From Persicaria tinctoria (lineage: Eukaryota > Streptophyta > Magnoliopsida > Caryophyllales > Polygonaceae), in assembly GCA_037127255.1 (NCBI GenBank), contig JBANSL010000002.1, positions 44,502,392-44,566,391 of the forward strand: 64,000 nucleotides of DNA. Reading direction: 5' to 3'. Positions 24,125 through 34,500 of this stretch are shown here, one piece after another. The notes beneath the pieces are model-generated. The model did not search any database. It saw only the letters and a program-made list of their open reading frames with translations, and had not been told where the DNA came from. The position numbers and the translations under genes were made by a program. Numbering within the stretch: position 1 is the first letter of the stretch; every line of letters starts with the position of its first letter.

Positions 24125-25169
24125 ATATACACACATAGATAACATGCTAAATTTCTGATTTTATGACTGCATATTTATGACAACAATTTTTTATTTTATC
24201 AAATTTATAGCAGTTTCTGATTTTTTGAGGTATATTTATGGTGAGACATGTTTTTATTCACATGACAACTCTTTGGCTTATGACAAATCTTTGTAAACCG
24301 AATTAATGAAAACAATTTATGACGACAAATTGATAAGCTTATTCATATGCTATTGCAACTGATTTTATGACAGCAAAGACATGCTATTTTATGATAGTTG
24401 CATTCCTTTGTTTTTATGACAGCAAATTGAGACAACCCGATCTTCTGATTAATGACAACATAATAAGTTGAGAAACCTAAATTACAACAAACAATTTCGG
24501 TTGACAGTATGTTAATTCCAATTGAGTCAAATGAATGAATTCAGACTTAAACCCTAAATTGAGAAACAAATTTCATTAACAAATCAGATTGCAATTGAGA
24601 AACGAAATTTCGAATTCGAAATCTATCAATTTCAACCTAAACCCTAAATTTGACATCATAAAAACCCCCCAAATGCTTCAAATTCAACCTAAATCCAAAA
24701 TTTCTATCGACATCAACTAACCTCTCTACAGAAGCACATTTGTCTCCTCCACCTCCGGTCGCCGGCCGAGGCAATGGGCCGCCACTGTCACCGTCTTCGC
24801 CGGCCAAGGCAACGCCTCCCACTTCTCCTCCCATCGCTGAGGTCGCAGCAGCATGTAGCGCGCAGAGGTTGCAACAGCAGGTCCGAGCGCGCAGAGGTTG
24901 CAGCAAAAGGTCCGAGCCGAGTCCAGGTCCGATCCGAGCCCATGTTCTAGCCGCTGCTGCTGTATCGTGTCTGGTCTCCCTCCTCGAGCCCTCTCTCTTT
25001 GCTTCGCTCTCTGGTGTTTCGCTCTCGCCTTTTTTTTTTTTTGGGAGCAAACTAACGGAATTCACCCAAAAAGGTTAAAGTTAACCGAGAAGGGCACGAG
25101 GCGAAATGAGTTAAAACTTAGGGTACCACGCGAAATATTTAAAAAAGTTGTATACCCGCGAAAATTAAA

Positions 25170-25321
25170 TGGGAATCTAATTTTGAGGTAATTTCTGACC
25201 AAATCTCTGCCGACTCAACTCCTGCATTCCTTCTCTTTCTCCGCCATTGTTGTCCGCCTCTCACCACCCCGGCCCCAAGCTCTCTCTCCCCCGAACTCTC
25301 CATAGATCTGCATCTACTCCA
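25170..25321 (+). promoter_or_regulatory. 5' flank and leader of the PRA1 gene
   Basis: CT-rich sequence (TTCTCTTTCTCC, CTCTCTCTCCCCC) typical of plant 5' leaders, squeezed between the target duplication of element C and the start codon. No TATA box is evident in these 152 bp, so transcription probably starts in or near the transposon end. Confidence 0.5.
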
Positions 25322-25948
25322 ATGTCGGCCAAATCTGCAACCGCCTATGGAAGCATTCCAACCGCCGCTACTTCCAGTGCTTCCGCTTCGAACCCCTTCG
25401 TCCCCCGCATCACTCGCCAATGCCGAACGCTGTCCCACACGCTCCGTCCATGGCGGGAGCTCTTCTCCCTCTCCTCCATCTCCCTTCCTATCGGATACCA
25501 CGACGCCATGTCCCGAGTCCGTCGCAACCTCAGGTACTACCGCTTTAACTACGCGCTGGTCGTTCTCCTCGTCCTCTTCCTCTCCCTCTTGTGGCACCCG
25601 ATCTCCATCATCGTCTTCCTCGTCTTGTTTGTCCTCTGGCTCTTCCTTTACTTCTCCCGCGACGATCCCATCGCGGTCTTCGGCCGCGAAATCGACGACC
25701 GGCTGGTTCTCCTAGGGCTCAGTGTTGTGACTGTGCTGGCTCTTGTGTTTACGCACGTAGGGCTGAACGTGTTGGTCTCTCTTGTGGTCGGCGTTTTCCT
25801 CGTTGGGCTGCACGCCGCGTTTCGGAGCTGCGATGACCAGTTCTTGGATGTGGAGGAGGTGGCCGATGGCGGCGCTCTCACCGCTGAGGGTTTGGTTTCG
25901 TTTGGAGGCGGTAGCCAGCCGATGAGGTCTTATGCAAGAGCCGTTTGA
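25322..25948 (+). CDS. PRA1 family protein (prenylated Rab acceptor)
   Basis: A single-exon gene of 208 residues, the usual plant PRA1 size. PRA1 proteins are small four-pass membrane proteins of the ER, Golgi and endosomes that bind prenylated Rab GTPases and act in vesicle traffic. Visible features are YGSIP near residue 9, RPWRELF (42-48), the basic linker [14 protein letters not shown] (65-78), hydrophobic segments at about 76-92, 93-111, 127-145 and 147-166, the DDP turn after the second segment, and FGREIDDR (120-127). The layout resembles the Arabidopsis PRA1.F/E group. I use the ATG at 25322; the frame is open further upstream but only from a TTG. It faces DRIP convergently. A Mutator-like element ends 161 bp upstream. 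Confidence 0.9.
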   Translation: MSAKSATAYGSIPTAATSSASASNPFVPRITRQCRTLSHTLRPWRELFSLSSISLPIGYHDAMSRVRRNLRYYRFNYALVVLLVLFLSLLWHPISIIVFLVLFVLWLFLYFSRDDPIAVFGREIDDRLVLLGLSVVTVLALVFTHVGLNVLVSLVVGVFLVGLHAAFRSCDDQFLDVEEVADGGALTAEGLVSFGGGSQPMRSYARAV

Positions 25949-26039
25949 GGGAATTAAGGCATTGGAATCCATAGCACTTTCATCCATCTTTAGGGGGAAC
26001 TTTAGGGTTCCTGTGCGGTTTGGATGGCTTGATTCAGAG

Positions 26040-26592
26040 GTAAAATTTAAGATTCGGCATGGATCCTTTTGTTGTCTTGGAGGATTAGTGTCTGAAGCAA
26101 TGACCTTTAGTTTGCTGAATCAATCTCTTATGCTTTTGCCTTCTGATTCTGTAGCAGAAGATGATATATGCTGTTGGTTAGAACAGATATAGTAGGGATA
26201 GATAGGTGTACAACCAACGTATTGTGGTGGTGGTAGACTATTCCAATTCTAAATAAAAGTTGAGAAATCCATGAACTTTATAGTTTATTTTCATATGCTA
26301 TGCCTGATTATGCAATTTTGAGACATTTGGGTAAATTGATCTTGTGTTCTTTTGTTTTGTCTTTGTTACACTTTTGTAGTTGAATCATGTATAATCCCCA
26401 AATATATAATTGAATGGTATATTCATTCTTCCCTTGCTTTTGGAATATAGTGGAATCTAAACAATTGTGATTTGTATCCAAGTTTTCCTTGCCTGTTTTG
26501 TTGTTTGGTTGTTTTCTATGATTTGTTTATCTAGATTGCCTTCTTGGTACTCCATTATGAGTTGGTTGTGCGGCCCACCCTATAATTTCTGT
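26040..26592 (+). repeat. Direct repeat unit 1 (PRA1 3' region)
   Basis: About 550 bp that recur at 27440-28033 with many substitutions and small indels. It starts in the probable 3' UTR of PRA1 and includes a possible poly(A) signal AATAAA at 26252-26257. Landmarks shared by both units are CAATGACCTTTAGTTTG, TAGTGGAATCTAAACAATTG and CATCTAGATTGCCTTCTTG-like words. Confidence 0.85.
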
Positions 26593-27439
26593 TACACTGT
26601 GGCTTTGATGAAGCTTCAATGGCTTGACTCTATTATGACACAACTTGGATACCCAGGTTTATTTATCCTCACCAGCAAGAGCTGGCTTCAACAGCTTGCA
26701 GGTTGTTATCTGACTTTGAACCTGTTTGGTTGATTGTGTTTTTATCAATACTTGGCATCCTCAGAATTCTATTATCGTATCTAGAATTCTATGTATAATC
26801 ATCATCTGCTAGAGATCCCTTAGAATGCAAGCCCATTTTTTTTCTTCCTGGACAAGTTCTTATGAGTGGCAGCACAGCACAGAAAATCAGTTTTCTTATC
26901 TAAACCCAAGGCTGCCATCAGGTAAAATCTCACCAACAACAATAGTATAAAATTAGATGCCCCAATATTATGCTTGTAGAGCTGATTTGGATTCTGAGTT
27001 TGCAGATATTGATTGCTCCAAAATTCCCATAGTTCAGAAGCTCAGATGGAATGCATTTCATGAAAACCAAGTGTGTTTGGAATGATCAGCCTATAATTTA
27101 GCTAAGGGTGTGTAAGAGCTCATGGAAACAGTGTAAAAATGGCTTAAATTGTATTACTTACACATTATGAAAAGCCACAACCTTATTTTTCTTTCCTTTG
27201 AGCAGCCACCACCTTGTGCCTTATAGGCTATTAGATATGTACTATTCAAACCTGTAGCTATAGAATATAAGTTAAAGCTTAAATCAAACTGGCGACAAAC
27301 ATGGCATAACTTATGTAGTTGTGTAAGAGGGGTGAGGGTTAGGCTGTGTTTGGTAGTAGCTTATTTGAGGTTTTGGAGGTTTCCAAAAAAAAAAAAAACT
27401 GTCAAGTGTGTGTTTGGCAAGAGGTTAGGCCATGTTTGG
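26593..27439. other. Spacer between the two direct repeat units
   Basis: No gene is recognisable. The last 100 bp contain two GTTAGGC-TGTTTGGCA-like words (about 27340 and 27425), the sort found at ends of small hAT-type elements, and a poly-A run, but no complete element can be framed. Confidence 0.4.
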
Positions 27440-28033
27440 CAGTAAAATTTAAAATTCTGTATGGATCACTTTGTTTTTTTTTTTGGTGAACTGTATGGAT
27501 CACTTTGTTGTCTTAGAAGATTAGTGTTTGAAACAATGACCTTTAGTTTGTTGAATCAATATCTTATGCTTTTACCTTCTGATTGTGTATGCTGCTGGTT
27601 AGTGTTGATCACTTGATCTAGTAGGGATAGATAGTTGTACAACCAACGTTTGATGGTGGTGGTTGGGCTATTCCAGTTTGGAAAAAAAGTTGAGAAATCC
27701 ATTAACTTTGCTGTTTATTTTCATATGCTATAACTGAGTATGGAATTTGGAGATCTTTGGGTAAATTGATCTTGTGTGCTTTATGTTTTGTCATTGTTAT
27801 ATTTTTGTTGTTGAATTGTGTGTTAGCTGCCAATATATACGAAATCGAATAGTACATTCATTCTTCCCGTGCTTGCTTTTGAAATATAGTGGAATCTAAA
27901 CAATTGTGATTTGTATCTGATTTTTCCTTGCTTGTTCTGTTGTTTGGTAGTTTTCCCTCGTTAGTTCATCTAGATTGCCTTCTTGATACTTCGTTATTAG
28001 TTGGTTATGTGGCTTACCCCTATAATTTCTGTC
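27440..28033 (+). repeat. Direct repeat unit 2
   Basis: Second copy of 26040-26592. It has a small internal duplication around a T run (CTGTATGGATCACTTTG occurs twice near 27456-27510) and lacks the AATAAA of unit 1. Confidence 0.85.
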
Positions 28034-29220
28034 TTAATACTGCATGGAATGCAATACTCTTTGCGGTCTAGGGTCGGTCCTATATCAAGAAGTGTTTCTG
28101 GCTCTGAATTTCATGAAGAGACATTGGAATGGCCAAAAATCACGTCCTTGCTTGTTGCATGTATGGAGAGAGTAGCTTTGTTAGGCTATTCATTATCAAC
28201 TTGCATACTGGTTTATAGAAAACTATTTCTTTCCATTCTTTTTGTCAATGAATTTGGAACTTTGGATCTTGTTTTGTTTTGTCAAGGCTAAGATGTAAAT
28301 GTAATGTCTTCAGATGTTCTGGAAAGCAAGTAACTTGTACCCCAGATGCTGCAGTGTGATTCGATTTGTTAATGCCATCCTGATTTTCTGTCTCAGATAT
28401 TTAATTTCCATCATCAGGATCTTCCTTCAGATGAATGGAGTTTTTGAACTTCATACAGGGTTACCTCAACATTCCCATGTCTTGTTCCAGTTTTTAAAGC
28501 TTGAACACTTGACGTCTAACCACGATATCTTCTCATCTATCAAGTTCGGTTCATTGCTTGCATCCTCCAAGTTTTCACATGTTTCCTATATGATGAAGAC
28601 TTCAGACGAATAAGAAACTACTACACATATTTTGTCAAGCAAACGTCAAGGATGATCAGCAGCTCAACAACTTCATTCGTGCTTAGAGCAATCCGTTGCC
28701 AGACAAATATTGGCTCAACAGAGTGTATTCGTCATTATGAACATGAACTCATATGTCATGTAGGTCACACTGATTCTTTTTTTCGATGATTTTGTTCTCC
28801 AATTTTTTTCCGATGAGATTGGATGTGCAGGCAATGTGTGAGATTTTGATTTGTGCTAAAAGTACATTATCCACTCTCTCCTTTAACAGAATGTTGCCAA
28901 ATTGCCAAAACCTCTTCAATTCAGCAAGTCAGAGGATGAACAAGTTTGTAATCATAACATATATTTGCTATACATAAAATAAAACCCTACAATTTTAGCA
29001 AACTATACAATGTGGTTTCTGCAATAGGCAAAGGACCTTTGAACGGGTGAAACACTGCTGAAAATTTCGAAGTTGCACATAGATAGACCAATGCAACAAG
29101 ATGGTCCTTTCGGAGAGGGTGAGGATTTCATCTTCTGAGAACCATACAAAGAGCTGTTGTATGGTTTTATTTTGCATACATGTAGTTTGAAGTTGAAAGG
29201 GAAAATTGGAGAGGTTTCGA
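28034..29220. other. Intergenic region between PRA1 and DRIP
   Basis: No convincing coding frame. The right part should contain the DRIP 3' UTR; on the minus strand an AATAAA lies near 29165, about 55 bp past the stop codon. Short frames here have no recognisable domain. Confidence 0.4.
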
Positions 29221-31478
29221 TTAACTGCTGGTGGGAATTCCGGATGGTTGCTGAACTTGGGTTTCAACCAGCGCTTTCCTTGAATAAGTTAGCACCATGA
29301 CAAAGTCCTTCCCAGAACTGCCCACTTTTGTCTTTACACGTCTTGAGGCTGGTCTAGCTCTAAGCCACATGTCCAACAGGTTCCGGAGCAGAAGGCTCGG
29401 AAGCACAGGTTGGCCTTGACACGTTATTTGCACCTGAAAGAAAGATATGGAGCACAAGGGATAACACAAGGTCAGTTTATCAGACATGAACAGTTTCTGG
29501 TATCATGATCTCCTTATGATGCCAACCTGCACTTGAATCTTCCGTAGGAAGAATACAAGATCTAGCAATAAGCTATCCTCAGTGACTTTAGCAAATGGAC
29601 TATATGTGCCATGCGTGTAATTGTATGTAATAAAATAGCAAGACCGAGTGGGCACTAAAAATGTCAATTCTTCATGTTTGGTATAATAGCCACAAATAAA
29701 GTTTATCTTGCCTAGTTGGTAAAATATAAATGGAGAACTTTTAACCATTCCGGATTGGCTCACTGGAAAGGACTTGTGGGTAGTACCCATAGGTCCCCGG
29801 TTCGAACCCCAGAATGGCCGCTCTTTATTTACCAATTCAAGGTATAATAGCCACAAGAGGCTGATGTACATGCGGTTGGGCTCCGGCATTTTCACGAGAA
29901 TTATGCATATAATGGAAGCAGATGCACAGATCAGAATTCATATGTTGATGGACCAAAGGACCATTTAGAATTCTTATCAACTTTACTTTCGAGAATGGGC
30001 TTCTGAATGTAAATACTAATTGTAGGTTCAACAGCTCAAAGGTTCACTCAAGCCAAACACCATGATACTCGAGATGCAAAAAGACCATACAAAATTAGTA
30101 TTTGTAACTAGACTAGAAAAAAAAAACCTAACTAGTACAATCTCTGCGCCATGACACATTTTTTTTTAAAATTCTTGAGGGTTTACTTGGTCGTTAACTT
30201 CATGGCCCATGGGATTAGTCGGGTGTTAGTACCCCCGGATACTCATGTAAATTAAAAAAAATATAATATAACAAATTACTATTATAAAATTCGATAAAAT
30301 ATTAACAAAGTTAGCATAATATAAAGAGGCTAGAGTTGATAAAGGAAAAAAAAAAAAAAAAAAAATTAAAAAAATGTGTAAACTTTTCACTTGTTAACAA
30401 TTTATGAAATCATTTCTTATTTAATAAATAGATATAGATTTATATTTAATAGTTGTATATAAATTTAAAAATTCAACGGTTTGAATGTTTTGAATTAATT
30501 CAATTGATTAGAAAATGTAAAATATATTAAGGGAAAAAACTCTATTAAAATTTGATTAATTAAAAATTTAGCATTAAAAAATGTTTTGAATTGAACCAAC
30601 GGATTAGAAAATGTGTAGTATCTTTAAAAAATATTTACTCCCTCCGATTTTAAATATAAGGCATTTGACTTTTGTGCACGTAGTTTAAGGAGCTAAAAAC
30701 TATATAAATTAATGATTTTTTTAACATTATAATACTTATTATTAATAAGTATTATAATGTAAAAAAATTAATTAAACAAGTCAATATTTTATATAGTTTT
30801 TAGCTTTTTAAACTATGTGCACAAAATTCAAATGTCTTATATTTATAATCTGGAGGGAGTGCATATATATATTAAGGGGAGGATGTCACCTCATCAAACG
30901 GTTCCCATTAATTTCAATTATATAATATAAAATATAAATTAATATAGATATATACGGAAAAAGAAGGGTAAAAAAAGAAAAAAGTTGATTGTCATATGCA
31001 AAAATTGTTTTGTTTGATATAATATAGAGATAGATATAGATTGATTAGAAAATGTATGATAATATAAGGAAAAAACAAAACTCTATTGAAATTTGATTGA
31101 TTAAAAATTTAGCATTAGAATGCTTTGAAATGAACCCATATTTTATATAGTTTAGCATTAGAAAATATGAAATATCTTTAAAAAATAATTACTCCCTCCG
31201 TTCCTTAATATTTGTCATTTTCAATTCTGCACGTATTTTTAGAAAGATAAAAATTATATAAAATATTAATTTTTTATTCAATCTTTTTAAATAATATTAT
31301 ACTTATTACTAATAAGTATGAAATTATTTTAAATTTTTTTTAAAAAACATAATATTTTATATAGTTTTTAATACCTTAAATAACGTGCATGAATAGTATA
31401 ATGTCAAACATTAAAGAACGGAGGGAGTATATATTAAGGAGGAGGATACCTCATCAGCAAAAATTATTCTTTTTAAGA

Positions 31479-31515
<37 letters not shown>

Positions 31516-34500
31516 ACCTCCTTCAAAAAATACATGGGCTTTACTATTCACGCACGTTTTTTTAAGGAGGTAAAAACTATATAAAATATTAACTTTTTTA
31601 TTAATTTTTTTAAATAATTACAAACTTATTGATTATAAGTTTGTAATTATTAAAGAAAATTAATAAAAAAGTTAATATTTTATATAGTTTTTAGCTCCTA
31701 AAAAAACGTGCATGAATAGTAAAAGCCCATGTATTTTTGGACGGAGGGAGTATAGAGATAGATATATAGATATAGATAATTGAAGATGGAAGTTGCTTTT
31801 CGCACTTAAAAATCTTTTCTTTAATTGACCGTGATGAATTTTGGTCTCATGTTCAAGTCAAATAGTATGCTGCACTCAAATTCCGAAGGATGTGCAACAA
31901 GACATGAACAGACCATTGGAATTCGACCCTACATAATTGAAGCAAGACAAGAAAGGAGTCAAGCAAGCTTACCTCATTTTCATTGGCAAGTTCGAGTTTA
32001 TTTGCAATGTACTTTTGAATTGACAAGACGGGCATATCACCATTCCTGTGGAGGGAAAAGAGTTACTGCAGAATCAAACTGCGATAATCCCAACAGGAAT
32101 TATTTAAGACTGATGTCGTTAGTGATTAAGGTGTGGGATTACATTTACATCTAATTACTAACCCCTAAAACTTTGCATGCAATTGTACAAGTAAAGGGTA
32201 AACTAAATTAGTTCCATAAGCTTCAACTCGATACTCTATGTGATCCAAATATATTTCACGGTCAAAAGATGAAACAACTGATGCCTTACCAGACAAGTAT
32301 TAGGACAAATGTTATAGATGTCTCAAAAAATTGCACCCAAGGGCATTTCATTGATCAGCTAGCCACAAGGATTAAGAGTATCTCTTAGGTGCAAGCAGAT
32401 TCCTTAAACTAAAAAGACAGTTACCCACTGAAGTGGACTAAAGTCATCCGACCTAAAATTGTGAATCTCCAGGCACAGATTTTCATCTAAATTGTGAATA
32501 CTTATGGAGTCAGTATAGTATAGTCAACAGAACCTTGTCCTGTTACCACTAAATGAATCATTTTGTTTTACTTGCCTACCATCTCATCTCTTACAGTGTA
32601 GCAGATCACAGCCATAAGATAAGAAAAATATCCTCAAAAATATGATCCAAGAAAACAGAGAAAAACTGGCAAGGTGATAAAAATAAATAAATCCAACACT
32701 CACTTTATCCTCAGGAAACCAGAAGATATTTGAGGCAGAGAAGCTCCTTCCCTGAAATGCAATGACACATTTTAAGAACACGAGAATAGAAGCAGAGGTA
32801 AAGTAATATCTAACTGATTATTATGCAATCATGAATCACTTACTGGTCTTCTGAAGCAACCAACGAGAACCATATTGGCACGTTTTGCCGCTGATGTCTC
32901 CTAACATCAACCACAAGTTGTGAGTTGGACGAATTTCCGGATGCAATTGGTGTGATTCGGCTTGGTGGGCGTCTCTTACGCTTCGCTGGTGTAGGGGCGG
33001 ATGGGGCAATATTTTTATCATCTTGGGCTTCTCCTCTATTTCCATTTTCCTTAACATCCGGTTTGGTTGCATGGATATCAACTTGTTGGGTCGAACATGG
33101 ATCAGCTTTGACATGAGACAACCCTAGTGAATTAGACTTCGAAAACTTGGTTCTGTTTGCAGCTTCAACAAGACAAGTCAAGGGCTTCCACAAATCAACC
33201 TTCCCATCCCCACTGCTGTTTTCAGAAACTTCCTTTGGAATCTGGTTGTTGGTAGACTTGGAAGAATATGCCTGAAGAATGTCTCAGGGAAGATCAATCA
33301 TTGCATTCCATAACAGCAGATATATCGTTATATCTAACTACTAACAAAAAAAAGATGAAAAATAAAAACTCCTTACCAGCTTCTTATTTTGCAAAATTTT
33401 ATTTAGAGTCTCAGGAGAGCTTGCTCCTTCTATATGATCTTCCTCCAAACCATCATCTTTCCCAGGAGTCTCTTCGGTAGAAGGACTTGATCCTCTCGGA
33501 GTAGAAGACTTTCTTATGGCAGCTCTTGTCCTCCTTCCAGCCATACCAGCATGTAAAGTAACTCTAGGCGCACTAACAACCAATGAGGACAATGACCTCT
33601 CCTTTCTTTTAGCTGGAGGAGACACTGACAGTGTAGCATCAGGAGCCTCAGCCATTCTCCTTCTAATGGGAAAAATCTTTACCCTGATATCCTGCAAATT
33701 GTGGTCAGGTCTGCACAGCATGTGGAAGAGTTAGCATGCAAGTATTTCCTTTTGTGAAAACTACAAAATTGACTACTTCCGCTTGTTAACATATCCCTTG
33801 GCAAAAGGACGAGAGTTGCAAAAAAAATTTGATTAATTAAGTTCTGCAAATTTATCAAGCAAGGGTGTAAAGACCTGAGTTTATCCACAGGATCACCACC
33901 GAGATTGATGTCACATACAGGGCACGTATCACATTCATCATCGGAGAGCTTCTCGTATATACACTTCCTGCAGACTTTTAAAGTTCAAGGTGCATCAGAT
34001 GTTGCTTTAGCAATAAGAAATCATTTCATTCATCATAATATTTAAGATTTGAAGGGATATCTGTCAAGTACTAATGATTATGTTTGCAGAGTTTGTGTTC
34101 AGCTTTTAATGTTACATGTTCCTTTTTCAGTACCATGGTCTCTAGTTTAAATTTTCTTCTGCTCTTTTCTTTTACCATATCTTTCAGTAGCACAGGAAGT
34201 TCACAAACTTGAGCATCGCCTATGAAATTTGACAAATAATGTGAAACGAGAAGGGAAGTAGAAGGGCAACAAAATAAGCCTTGAACCAATTGACCTACAG
34301 ATGTTTGTACCAGTCTGTGTTCAGATTCAGGTGTATAGGGAAGTGCTCTTTGCATGTTGAAGAATTCAATAAAATAGATGGGTGTGAATTCCATCGCTAA
34401 ATTGAAAGAAGGAAACTACAAACTACTAACCATTACAATTAAATCAAATTCAAAACAGAGAAAGTATTAAGGCTTTACATTCTTCAGTCAAACAAACGAG

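Larger units (their letters stand above)
22258..25160. mobile_element. Mutator-like element C with 9-bp target duplication
   Basis: AAAATTAAA flanks both sides (22249-22257 and 25161-25169). The TIRs of about 100 bp share words such as ATTTCACGTGGTACCC, ATTTCGCCTCGTGCCCT and GTATACAAC-like motifs. Near-identical TIR words occur at the left end of element E (59474 on), which carries a DUF1985 gene, so C is plausibly a non-autonomous relative of E. No transposase is seen. The interior holds the inverted tRNA-like pair 2 and GC-rich exon-like sequence near both ends (22465-22570 and 24730-25000). Its right end lies 161 bp before the PRA1 start codon. Confidence 0.8.

Noticed and set aside
25247..25321. 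An upstream start of PRA1 giving a longer N-terminus
   Set aside because: The extension starts only at TTG and encodes a Pro/Ser-rich stretch unlike the family; the ATG at 25322 gives the usual length.
28001..28613. Two plus-strand frames of about 100 residues between PRA1 and DRIP
   Set aside because: The first begins inside direct repeat unit 2 and neither shows a domain; the composition is that of chance frames in T-rich DNA.
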